Source: Fidelibacterota bacterium (GTDB taxonomy: Bacteria; Pseudomonadota; Alphaproteobacteria; Rhodospirillales; Rhodospirillaceae). Taken from it: DNA of 64,000 nucleotides. The notes under the pieces are model-generated. The model saw only the letters and a program-made list of their open reading frames with translations. It was not told the DNA's origin and ran no database searches. Positions 36,896 through 44,596 of the stretch are shown here, in pieces (the first letter of the stretch is position 1; each line of letters starts with the position of its first letter). A program made the translations under genes and the position numbers. The DNA lies in contig CANJMF010000001.1 in assembly GCA_947475895.1 (NCBI GenBank), positions 1-64,000 on the forward strand, given 5' to 3'.

Positions 36896-37882
36896 GTGAA
36901 CGCCAACCCGATCCTCGTCGAAGTTCTACGCGGCGGAGAAGTCGAAAGCGTTCATCGCGGCCTGGCGTGCGTGGTTGACACGCAGGGAAAGATTCTCCGC
37001 GCATGGGGCGACGTGGAAGCGCATATTTGCCCGCGATCGTCTACGAAGCCGTTTCAAGCGCTGCCACTCCTGGAGACAGGTGCCGCCGACGCTTTCGGAC
37101 TCGTCGACGAGGACATAGCACTCGCGTGCGCTTCACATAGCGGTGAGCCGGACCACACCAGCCGCGTGGCTGCATGGCTGGCGCGTATCGGCCTAGGCGA
37201 GGAGGATTTGGCCTGCGGCGTCCATGCGCCCATGAGCGCACTGGCATATGAGGCCCTTATCCGCGCGGGTGGAACGCCGAGCAAACTTCACAACAATTGC
37301 TCCGGTAAGCACGCGGGATTTTTGACCGTCGCAAAACATCTTGGCCTCGAAACGCACGGCTATCACCACGCCACCCATCCCGTGCAGCAGTTGGCATTGC
37401 AGTGCTTAGGAAAAATGTCCGGCTGCGAACATACGCAGTTTCTTACGGTGTGCGATGGCTGCAGCGCGCCCAACGTATTTCTGCCCCTGCGATCGCTGGC
37501 AATCGCATGGGCGCGACTGGGCAGCGCGCACGAATCGGCACCACGGCGCATTATGGACGCCATAAAAGCGCATCCGATTTTGATGTCAGGTCACGGGCGG
37601 CCTTGCGCGACGCTCATCGACGCCATGACGGGTCGGGGAATTGTAAAGACGGGCGCCGAAGGCGTTTATGCCGCGACGTTGCCCGAGCGGGGTCTAGGCG
37701 TGGCCGTGAAAATCGACGACGGCGCCGGTCGCGCAGCGACGATTATGATCACCGCGATTCTGGAGTTCCTCGGCGCCTTTAAACCCGAGGCACTCGCCGC
37801 CATCGACGATTTGAAAGCACCCGTCATTACATCCTGTGCCGGAGAGCCGGCTGGGATCATGCGCGTCGTCAATCTCACTTGA
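36896..37882 (+). CDS. L-asparaginase, class 3 (Rhizobium etli ReAV-like)
   Basis: A 328-residue asparaginase of the COG4448 family, hydrolysing asparagine to aspartate and ammonia. Motifs fit class 3 enzymes: RSSTKPFQALPL (Ser-x-x-Lys), ASHSGEPDH (second active Ser), HNNCSGKHAGFL and CDGCSAPN, with cysteines that bind zinc in ReAV. The likely start is the GTG at 36896, 4 bases after the ilvA stop, with AAGG just upstream; the frame opens earlier inside ilvA. It ends with an 8-base overlap with the convergent hydrolase gene. Expression with ilvA would link threonine and asparagine breakdown. Confidence 0.87.
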   Translation: MNANPILVEVLRGGEVESVHRGLACVVDTQGKILRAWGDVEAHICPRSSTKPFQALPLLETGAADAFGLVDEDIALACASHSGEPDHTSRVAAWLARIGLGEEDLACGVHAPMSALAYEALIRAGGTPSKLHNNCSGKHAGFLTVAKHLGLETHGYHHATHPVQQLALQCLGKMSGCEHTQFLTVCDGCSAPNVFLPLRSLAIAWARLGSAHESAPRRIMDAIKAHPILMSGHGRPCATLIDAMTGRGIVKTGAEGVYAATLPERGLGVAVKIDDGAGRAATIMITAILEFLGAFKPEALAAIDDLKAPVITSCAGEPAGIMRVVNLT

Positions 37883-38417
37883 TCAACTTGCTGAGATCTT
37901 TGAACTCGGGTGCGCCCGCGATATTCAGCCACTCAAAGACCACCATCTCCGTGTTCACCACCAAAACGCCGGCGTGACGTAAGCGCGACAATGCTAGCGC
38001 CACACTTTCCGTTTTGCGCGAGGTCACGGCATCTGCGACGACGGCCACGCTCAAGCCCGTCGCTTGAAACCCGAGCGCGCTTTGCAACACGCACACATGC
38101 GCTTCGACGCCGCACAACACCACGTGCGGCCGGGCAGCGTTTTTAATTCGCGCGGCTATTGCGGGATCGTCAGCGCAGGAGAAATGCATTTTCTCCAATA
38201 ACGGCGCATCGCCCTGAACTGCCAATATGCGCGCGTCCGTTGCACCCAGGCCTTTGCGATACTGCTCGGAAATCGTCGCAGGTATGCCGAGGCGATGAGC
38301 CGCCTGAAGTAGAATTGCACAGCGCTCGACAACGGGCGAAGGCGCATGGAGCGCGGGCAAAAGCCGCTCTTGCACATCCACCACGAGAAGCTGACTTTGT
38401 ATGCGATCAAGCAACAT
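37875..38417 (-). CDS. Isochorismatase-family cysteine hydrolase (YcaC-like)
   Basis: A 180-residue hydrolase. Visible family features are the Asp in LLVVDVQERLLPAL, Lys in LLEKMHFSC and the catalytic Cys region VVLCGVEAHVCVLQSAL with the cis-peptide loop. This is the D-K-C triad of isochorismatase-like hydrolases, YcaC group. The start at 38417 has AGAGGTCAC upstream; the 18 earlier codons look like noncoding sequence. Substrate unknown. It is convergent with the asparaginase. Confidence 0.87.
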   Translation of the reverse strand: MLLDRIQSQLLVVDVQERLLPALHAPSPVVERCAILLQAAHRLGIPATISEQYRKGLGATDARILAVQGDAPLLEKMHFSCADDPAIAARIKNAARPHVVLCGVEAHVCVLQSALGFQATGLSVAVVADAVTSRKTESVALALSRLRHAGVLVVNTEMVVFEWLNIAGAPEFKDLSKLIK

Positions 38418-38514
38418 ATGTGACCTCTTAGAAACGCGCGACGCGTGAAGCCTGTACGCCCGCTCAACCACTCAAGGAATAGCGCCGCGTGCCCGATATT
38501 GTTAGAGTAAGATC

Positions 38515-38790
38515 ATGAGCCCACAATTTGAAGCCCGCTTCCGACAAGGCAGCCGGATGAATCGCAAACGCGTGATCGTGCTGATGACGCTGGCGGTTTT
38601 TTTCCTATTGGGGTGGCTGATGATTACCATATTCAACGGCTTTCCGCCGTGGCCGTTCGTGCTGGCGTTTACCGTTAGCCACGCCTTTTTCTGCATTGTG
38701 ATTGCCAGCGTTAAGCCATACCGCGGCCCCTATACAAAACCCATGGCAGACCCCGAACTTCCTCATTGGCCTGCGCGTGATCGTTCATGA
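38515..38790 (+). CDS. Small membrane protein of unknown function
   Basis: A 91-residue protein with a basic N-terminus (MSPQFEARFRQGSRMNRKR), two hydrophobic segments (about residues 20-40 and 46-66) and a proline-rich tail. An alternative start at 38557 would give 77 residues. The downstream gene starts on its stop codon (ATGA). I do not recognise the family. It probably sits in the inner membrane. Confidence 0.55.
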   Translation: MSPQFEARFRQGSRMNRKRVIVLMTLAVFFLLGWLMITIFNGFPPWPFVLAFTVSHAFFCIVIASVKPYRGPYTKPMADPELPHWPARDRS

Positions 38791-39014
38791 GCAACGAGAA
38801 AAATGCCCCCAAAGGCAAACGCAAAGCAAAAGGTAGCAAGCCGGTCAAAGTCGGAAAATCCGCAGTCGTTGTGCCGCTCGATGACGACGCGCGCGCGGCG
38901 AAACGCATAACGCTTGCGCGGGCCAAACTTTCCGAGGCGATGAAAGACCCTGAACTGCGCGATCAACTCGTACGCGCGATCAGAACCATGGTTCGCGAAG
39001 ACGACTCGAAATAA
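38787..39014 (+). CDS. Small basic protein of unknown function
   Basis: A 75-residue soluble protein, Lys-rich at the N-terminus (SNEKNAPKGKRKAKGSKPVK) and helical at the C-terminus (LARAKLSEAMKDPELRDQLV). Its ATG overlaps the upstream stop, so translation is coupled. Not recognised. The basic tail could bind nucleic acid or acidic lipid, which is inference only. It ends 3 bases from the convergent transporter gene. Confidence 0.6.
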   Translation: MSNEKNAPKGKRKAKGSKPVKVGKSAVVVPLDDDARAAKRITLARAKLSEAMKDPELRDQLVRAIRTMVREDDSK

Positions 39015-39017
39015 TCC

Positions 39018-40334
39018 TCATACCATCGCGTCGTCGGCGTCGGAGATTTTGCCCGGCGTGGCGTCATAACGACGACCAAGGCGGCGGCCGAACCGCCACC
39101 AGATCCCGCAAAGTCCAATGCCCGTCGCGGCGATTCCCGGAACGCCGAAGCCTATCGCCTGAAGCCAGGCTTGCGATTGCGCGGCGATATAGTCGCCGCC
39201 GCGATAGGCAACCGTGTCGATAACGGTCTTGGCTTTGTATTTACTTTCCTGATCCACCAGCGTGAACAACATCTGCCGCGACGGCTGCGCTAGGGCATAT
39301 TGTGAAATACGTCGCACCACCTGGAAGACCATCAACACCCCGAGTACAGGCGCTACTGCGACGGCGCAAAAGCCGACAATCATGACGAATGCATTCAGAA
39401 CCAAGCCCGTTCGCACGCCGAACCGCGCCACCAGTCGGCTTGTGCCGAAAATCTGAATGGCAATCGCCGCGACGTTGACGATCAGATCCATGATGGCAAA
39501 CACACGCGCGCGCGCGTCGGCATCGGCGTACGCACCGCGGATCATGTTTTGGAGATCGATATACAAAAAGGTGCCTGTCCACGTCATAAGCAGCGTAAAT
39601 GCCGCAATGCCCCGCAAGTAGGGCGAGCGCAACACAAGGCCGAAGCCGCGGAACGGATTGCCAGGAAGTCGATGATCGAGCGTCGTGTTCTGAGAGTCAT
39701 GCCCGGCGGCATACAATTTTTTCTTTTCGCGCTCCAGCATCACGACCAGACCGGCAGTAACGACAAAGCCAGCCGCCGATATGAGTAACAACGTATTGGT
39801 ACCCACGATTGTCACGAAGAGCGCTGTGATCGCCGGCCCCACGGCAGCACCGGCACTTCCGCCAGCGGAAATCAAACCGAACAGCCGCTTGGCCTGATCG
39901 CGCGAAAAGATATCCGCCATCAGGCTCCAGAGCACCGAGATGATCACCAGATTGAAGACGCTGATCCAAATAAAGAAAGCACCTGCGACCCAGCGCGCTT
40001 CGTGTCCGCGCGCAAACAAAACATGAAACCCGACGAGCGTGAGAGCAATGAACCCGTAAATCCATGGCAGCAGCGTGGAGATCTTGAAACGGCTGGCGGC
40101 GGCGCCGAATATGGGAACGGCGATCAACGTACCAATGAGCGTGCCGAGAAAAAGCTGGTTGAACGCGCCGTAGGTCGTGCCCATCGCATCGCGAATGGGC
40201 CGCAAAATCATATAGCTGCCAAAGAGGAAAAAATTGTAGGCGAAACCGATGAGCACCGCCCTAAGCTCGAACGGCTCGACCTGGGCCGCGCCCTTAAGAA
40301 GTCGCGTAAGAGATTTTGAGCCAGCCTCCGCCAT
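39018..40334 (-). CDS. MFS/nucleotide-exchange-type (Npt) transporter
   Basis: A 438-residue membrane protein with about 12 helices. It resembles the NTP/NDP exchange (Npt1/Npt2, COG3202) branch often found in alphaproteobacteria: SYMILRPIRDAMGTTYG near residue 40, LWSLMADIFSRDQAKRLFG and ISAGGSAGAAVGPAI. Free-living bacteria have such proteins without proven nucleotide transport, so the substrate is open. The start at 40334 (AEAGSKSLTRLLK) has AGAGG upstream; 10 more codons are possible. Gene is convergent with the small basic protein. Confidence 0.75.
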   Translation of the reverse strand: MAEAGSKSLTRLLKGAAQVEPFELRAVLIGFAYNFFLFGSYMILRPIRDAMGTTYGAFNQLFLGTLIGTLIAVPIFGAAASRFKISTLLPWIYGFIALTLVGFHVLFARGHEARWVAGAFFIWISVFNLVIISVLWSLMADIFSRDQAKRLFGLISAGGSAGAAVGPAITALFVTIVGTNTLLLISAAGFVVTAGLVVMLEREKKKLYAAGHDSQNTTLDHRLPGNPFRGFGLVLRSPYLRGIAAFTLLMTWTGTFLYIDLQNMIRGAYADADARARVFAIMDLIVNVAAIAIQIFGTSRLVARFGVRTGLVLNAFVMIVGFCAVAVAPVLGVLMVFQVVRRISQYALAQPSRQMLFTLVDQESKYKAKTVIDTVAYRGGDYIAAQSQAWLQAIGFGVPGIAATGIGLCGIWWRFGRRLGRRYDATPGKISDADDAMV

Positions 40335-40450
40335 CACGCCTCTGCTCGCGAAAATGTTATGCAACTATAGCCATTTTGCAGCACGCACATTTGGTTTCTT
40401 GAGTGCTACAATGACCCGAACGATACAACAAAGTTTTATAGGGTGAGGAC

Positions 40451-41038
40451 ATGAATAAGGTTTTCTCGGCTCTTATCGCGGTCGAGGCCGTTTTGGTTGC
40501 GGCCGGCATTGCGGTTGCCAGTATGAAGCCTGCCGAACTTAAAACCGCCGGCGACTCCATGCCCATCAATGCGTGCGCTCTGCTGTCGAGCAAGGACGTC
40601 GCGGCGACCATCGGCAAAGACGTGACGGACGGCGAACGCCGTGACGATGGCTTCATTGCCGATAACCCATTCGTGACCGCGGGCACGTATTCGTCAACGT
40701 GCTTCTGGCGGGTTGTTGATCCGGCGTTTGTCCCGGACCCCACGCTACCGCTGAGCGGCGCAAGCTTCATCATGCTTAACGCCATGCAGTGGCCGGACGG
40801 CGACGCCGGGGCACATCGATTTCTTCAAGGCTTTCATGATGCCTTCGAAGCCAAAGCCATCGACAACAAACCCATCGCCGTGGACGTCAAAGACGAAGCG
40901 CTCTGGTGGGGTGACGGTGTAGCGGGGCGCAAACGCGACCGCAGCTATGGCATTTCCGTCCACGTCGTCGGCGACACCAAAGATCAGGAACGTGCGCGTG
41001 AAGTAACGCTCGCTAAAAAAATAGCGTCGCGCCTTTAA
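40451..41038 (+). CDS. Exported protein of unknown function
   Basis: A 195-residue protein with a hydrophobic N-terminus (NKVFSALIAVEAVLVAAGIA) that could be a signal peptide or anchor. A polar domain follows with two conserved-looking cysteines (NACALLS and SSTCFWRVV). I do not recognise the family. Its stop and the convergent DUF423 stop share TTAA. The two cysteines fit a periplasmic disulfide. No operon partner. Confidence 0.6.
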   Translation: MNKVFSALIAVEAVLVAAGIAVASMKPAELKTAGDSMPINACALLSSKDVAATIGKDVTDGERRDDGFIADNPFVTAGTYSSTCFWRVVDPAFVPDPTLPLSGASFIMLNAMQWPDGDAGAHRFLQGFHDAFEAKAIDNKPIAVDVKDEALWWGDGVAGRKRDRSYGISVHVVGDTKDQERAREVTLAKKIASRL

Positions 41039-41445
41039 CCCTGCCGCCGGTAGGCGATGATCGCGCTGACGCCGAACAAGGCCCAGCCGATCATCGCCGC
41101 CGTGCCGCCGAAGGGTGCAAAAAATACCGGCCCGCCAAACGAGATGGAATAAAGCGCCGCGGGGAACAGAACCGCCCCAACCGCCAGAAACACCGCGGCC
41201 ACGCGCATAAGGGTACGACCGCGATCAGGCTGCAAATGCTCGGACATCGCCGTCACGAGAATCAGCGCGAGGGCATGATTCATTTGAAACGCAGTGCCTT
41301 CCTTGAACCACACCACGGCCTGATCGCCTGTTGGCGCGATATTGGCGAGCGCGTGAGCGGCAACCGCCGCGAACGCCACCGATAAAAGACCCGACACAGC
41401 GCCAATCACATAGAGCACGACGGCGAAACGACTCACGGCGGTCAT
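41035..41445 (-). CDS. DUF423 family membrane protein
   Basis: A 136-residue protein with four hydrophobic segments and the DUF423 pattern: VAAHALANIAP near the start, FQMNHALALILV, and FPAALYSISFGG towards the C-terminus. The start at 41445 has GGAAAGA upstream; the frame is open further, but that part overlaps the neighbouring HD gene. Function unknown. It follows the HD-domain gene by 17 bases on the same strand and may be cotranscribed with it. Confidence 0.85.
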   Translation of the reverse strand: MTAVSRFAVVLYVIGAVSGLLSVAFAAVAAHALANIAPTGDQAVVWFKEGTAFQMNHALALILVTAMSEHLQPDRGRTLMRVAAVFLAVGAVLFPAALYSISFGGPVFFAPFGGTAAMIGWALFGVSAIIAYRRQG

Positions 41446-41462
41446 ACGATTCTTTCCCCGGC

Positions 41463-42104
41463 TTATCTGCCTTGCAGCACCATAGCCTTTTCCAAAACCC
41501 GAAACCCCTCTAGAAATAGGCGTTCGGCTTCGGCCACGGGCACGGGGCGCAACGTTACGTCTTTCAACGGCACCTCCTTGAAGTTCAGGACCGTCCGGCA
41601 TTCGGCGGCGGAAAACCCCGCGAGCTGGACGGCTTCGGTTGCCGCGGCGATATGGTCGGCGCGCTTGATGAGCAGCTTATCGGCGGGGGCGAGAACCGCC
41701 GGTAGACCAAAGCGCAAATAAATCGCGCGCGTGAGGTGTTGTTCCACATCGCGAAAGACATCACCGACCACCGCTTTCAGTGGGGTGATGAGATCGTGAG
41801 TCACATATTCAGCGGCATCGTGAAGCTTGGCAGCCATGAGCAGGCGGGCCGTGGCGCGCGGCTTTAAGCGCCGAACAATCTCGACAACCAAGTCGGAGTG
41901 CTGCGCTACACTCCAGCCATGGGGACCCTTCGTTTGGCCATTCCAGCGGGTATTTCGCGCCAAACCCAGGGCAATATCCTCAATTTCAATATCCAAAGGC
42001 GACGGATCGATCAGATTCAGCCTCCGCCCCGACAGCATTCGCTGCCATGTGCGCGGCGCATGCTCCGCCAAGGCTTTAGCCGGGGTCATTGAGGGCTTTT
42101 TCAT
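41463..42104 (-). CDS. HD-domain phosphohydrolase, YfbR-like
   Basis: A 213-residue HD-domain protein. The metal-binding set is visible as WSVAQHS, KLHDAAEYVTHD and a later conserved Asp (LIKRADHI). The closest known relative is E. coli YfbR, a 5'-deoxynucleotidase, so nucleotide dephosphorylation is likely. Starts at 42104 (KKPSMTPAKAL), 42140 or 42089 are all possible. It precedes the DUF423 gene on the same strand and is divergent from the receiver protein. Confidence 0.78.
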   Translation of the reverse strand: MKKPSMTPAKALAEHAPRTWQRMLSGRRLNLIDPSPLDIEIEDIALGLARNTRWNGQTKGPHGWSVAQHSDLVVEIVRRLKPRATARLLMAAKLHDAAEYVTHDLITPLKAVVGDVFRDVEQHLTRAIYLRFGLPAVLAPADKLLIKRADHIAAATEAVQLAGFSAAECRTVLNFKEVPLKDVTLRPVPVAEAERLFLEGFRVLEKAMVLQGR

Positions 42105-42254
42105 CTTGATACCGTGCACCGGCGGGTTGGTTTTTCTCAAGAGAAAGAATACCTTAAGCTTTGATCTGGCAGAATTGCCGGTTGAGTGACAGGACTAAGG
42201 CGTGGGAGTTCCCAACAGCGCCACCTGTTCTCGGGGAATGAGAAGAACGCAGGC

Positions 42255-42845
42255 ATGGTATCGGCCACTTCAGATTATCTGAAGCCCATCAGTTTCTTGG
42301 TGGCGGACGACCGCGCCTACATGCGCCGGGTCATCAAGGGCATTTTGGAGACCCTTGGCTGCAAACGGATCGATGAAGCGCACCACGGCGGCGAAGCTTT
42401 GTCGATCATGAAGAGCTGGCCGCCCGATATCGTCATCACCGAGTGGCTCTTCGGCCCCATGAGCGGCCTTGAATTGCTGAAAGCGGTGCGTACCGACAAA
42501 AGCAATCTCAAGTTCACACCGATTATCATGATCACTTCGGAGACCCGACGTGAGCGCGTGATTATGGCGCGCAACGCGGGCGTGACCGAATATGTCGCCA
42601 AGCCCTTCAACGCCAAAAGTTTGATTTTACGCATCCGTGAGGTCATCGAGCGCCCGCGCCCGTTCGTGGACGTAGGCCCTTATTTCGGACCCGACCGGCG
42701 TCGACGTGCAGAAGTCATGAACCAAGGCGACGATCGTCGCGGCAAGGGTGATCGTCCGCCGGCAGAGAAGACCAATCCGCGCGAGGGTCTCACCCAGGAG
42801 CAAATCGACAAGCTCGTGGCCGGCGACAATATCCGCGAACGCTAA
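42255..42845 (+). CDS. Receiver-domain protein with Glu in place of the phosphoacceptor Asp
   Basis: A 196-residue response-regulator-like protein. The acidic pair is DD18-19 (FLVADDRAY), the Thr/Ser is in MITSE (T94) and the Lys is K116 (AKPF). The site normally carrying Asp reads ITEW, so E63 (codon GAG at 42441-42443). A polar tail of about 65 residues without a recognisable DNA-binding domain follows. It may be locked in an active-like state or be a non-phosphorylated partner. No histidine kinase gene is adjacent. The start at 42255 has AGGC upstream. The FAD reductase gene follows after 3 bases. Confidence 0.88.
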   Translation: MVSATSDYLKPISFLVADDRAYMRRVIKGILETLGCKRIDEAHHGGEALSIMKSWPPDIVITEWLFGPMSGLELLKAVRTDKSNLKFTPIIMITSETRRERVIMARNAGVTEYVAKPFNAKSLILRIREVIERPRPFVDVGPYFGPDRRRRAEVMNQGDDRRGKGDRPPAEKTNPREGLTQEQIDKLVAGDNIRER

Positions 42846-42848
42846 AGC

Positions 42849-44057
42849 ATGAACGCCGGAATCGTCATTGTAGGCGGCGGCCAAGCCGGCGCTCAGGCCG
42901 CCATTGTTCTGCGCCAATCGGGCTACACGGGCACCGTTACGATGATCGGTGACGAGCCATACGTTCCTTATGAGCGCCCGCCGTTATCGAAAAGCTTTTT
43001 GGCGGGAGAGATTCCGATCGAGCGCATGTTCATGCGCCCCGTGGAATTTTATCCCGGCAAAGATATCGCGTTTCAACTGACAACCCGGGTGGATGCGATC
43101 AATCGCGCCACCAAGCAGGTCATCTTGAATGGCGGAAGCGCGCTTGCTTATAGCAAACTGATCCTTACGACGGGTGGCCGCGCGCGGCGCATGACGTGTC
43201 CTGGCGCCGACCTGTTGGGCATCCATTATTTGCGCAATATCGACGACGTGCTCGGCTTTCGCGATCGCCTTGTTGAAGGTGCGCGCGTTGTCATTGTCGG
43301 CGGCGGATATGTCGGCCTCGAAGTAGCGGCCGTTGCCATCAAACGTGGCTGCAAAGTCACGGTATTGGAAGCTGCGCCATTGGTACTTAGCCGCGTAGTG
43401 GCGCCGCAGATGTCGCAGTTCTATGCCGAAGTGCACACACAGGCCGGCGTTGATATTCACACGTCAACGACCGTGACCGCATTCGAGGGCCCTGCCAGCG
43501 TTGAACGGGTCGTTTGCAATCATGGGACGTTTGCCGCCGACGTAGTCATCATTGGCATTGGCATTGAACCCAATGTGGATCTGGCGGCGAACGCCGGGCT
43601 AAGCGTCGACAACGGAATTGTAGTAGATGAGTACGCGCGCACCACCGATCCCGATGTCTTTGCCGCCGGTGACTGCACGAATCATCCGAACGCGTTTTTG
43701 GAGACGCGGTTGCGTCTTGAGTCGGTACCGAACGCTTTGTCGCAAGGAAAAGCCGCGGCCTTGGCTGCATTGGATAAGCCAGAGCGATATAACGAAGTGC
43801 CCTGGTTCTGGTCGGATCAATACGATCTGAAACTTCAGATGACCGGCATATCGGAGCCCGACGACACCATCGTCATTCGCGGCAGAATGGCCGACCGTAA
43901 ATTCTCGGCGTGCTATCTGCGCGACGGCATCTTCGTCGCTTGCCAAGCGGTCAACATGGCAAAAGATTTTTTACAGTCGAAAAAACTGATCGCGGCGAAA
44001 ACCCGCCCCGATCCCGCCCGTCTTGCCGACATCACGCAGGCTTTGAAAGATTTTTAG
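42849..44057 (+). CDS. FAD/NAD(P)-dependent ferredoxin-reductase-type oxidoreductase
   Basis: A 402-residue flavoprotein of the rubredoxin/ferredoxin-reductase group. The FAD-binding motif is VGGGQAGAQAAI and the NAD(P)-binding motif is VIVGGGYVGLEVAA. VFAAGDCTNHPN is the second FAD motif, and a C-terminal reductase domain contains PWFWSDQYDLKLQM. Such enzymes pass electrons from NAD(P)H to a [2Fe-2S] ferredoxin or rubredoxin for an oxygenase. No ferredoxin or oxygenase gene is nearby. It starts 3 bases after the receiver protein gene, so one transcript is likely. Confidence 0.9.
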   Translation: MNAGIVIVGGGQAGAQAAIVLRQSGYTGTVTMIGDEPYVPYERPPLSKSFLAGEIPIERMFMRPVEFYPGKDIAFQLTTRVDAINRATKQVILNGGSALAYSKLILTTGGRARRMTCPGADLLGIHYLRNIDDVLGFRDRLVEGARVVIVGGGYVGLEVAAVAIKRGCKVTVLEAAPLVLSRVVAPQMSQFYAEVHTQAGVDIHTSTTVTAFEGPASVERVVCNHGTFAADVVIIGIGIEPNVDLAANAGLSVDNGIVVDEYARTTDPDVFAAGDCTNHPNAFLETRLRLESVPNALSQGKAAALAALDKPERYNEVPWFWSDQYDLKLQMTGISEPDDTIVIRGRMADRKFSACYLRDGIFVACQAVNMAKDFLQSKKLIAAKTRPDPARLADITQALKDF

Positions 44058-44548
44058 TTCAGCGGCTGCGCTTGCGGGCGCGGCGCTGCCGGCGCGGCGT
44101 TTGTACGCGCGCCGTTTTCACGTGGTGACACGACCATATCCACTTGCGTGCTGCCGATCATGGAACCGCGCCGAATGGTCATCGTCGCCATGCGGCCCGT
44201 ATTCTCGGAGGCGAACACCATGACACTCGAATCGGAGCGCATCGCTGACATTTCCGACCAACCGAAATTCGGCATTTCCCGGTGCAAAAAGGCGAATACA
44301 TCGTCGGCATTTGTGCTGGTCGTATAGGACAGACGCCCGGTCCAGCGCTCGTCGGTCCCGAAAATCATGGTGCGGCTTGTGTCGATTTTATACCCGGTCG
44401 GCAGGGCCGTGCCCGAGGCAATACTGAGAAGATTGAGACTGTCGCCGGCGGTCGGAGCGCCGCTCTTGGCAATGACGGAATCTTGCTTAGCGCATGCGCT
44501 CAATGCGAAAATCACGGCAACGACAGCAACATTGCGAAACGCACTCAT
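44054..44548 (-). CDS. Lipoprotein of unknown function
   Basis: A 164-residue protein whose start at 44548 (SAFRNVAVVAVIFALSAC) gives a lipobox ending LSAC. A soluble mixed alpha/beta domain follows with RWTGRLSYTTSTNADDV, where DDVFAFLHREMPNFGW suggests a conserved small fold, and a Pro/Ala-rich tail. I do not recognise the family. Its stop overlaps the convergent reductase stop by 4 bases. The ABC exporter gene is upstream on the same strand. Confidence 0.65.
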   Translation of the reverse strand: MSAFRNVAVVAVIFALSACAKQDSVIAKSGAPTAGDSLNLLSIASGTALPTGYKIDTSRTMIFGTDERWTGRLSYTTSTNADDVFAFLHREMPNFGWSEMSAMRSDSSVMVFASENTGRMATMTIRRGSMIGSTQVDMVVSPRENGARTNAAPAAPRPQAQPLN

Positions 44549-44596
44549 GTGGCATCCCTTTCCCACGAACCGCGCCATCTTACCACCGGGCTACTC

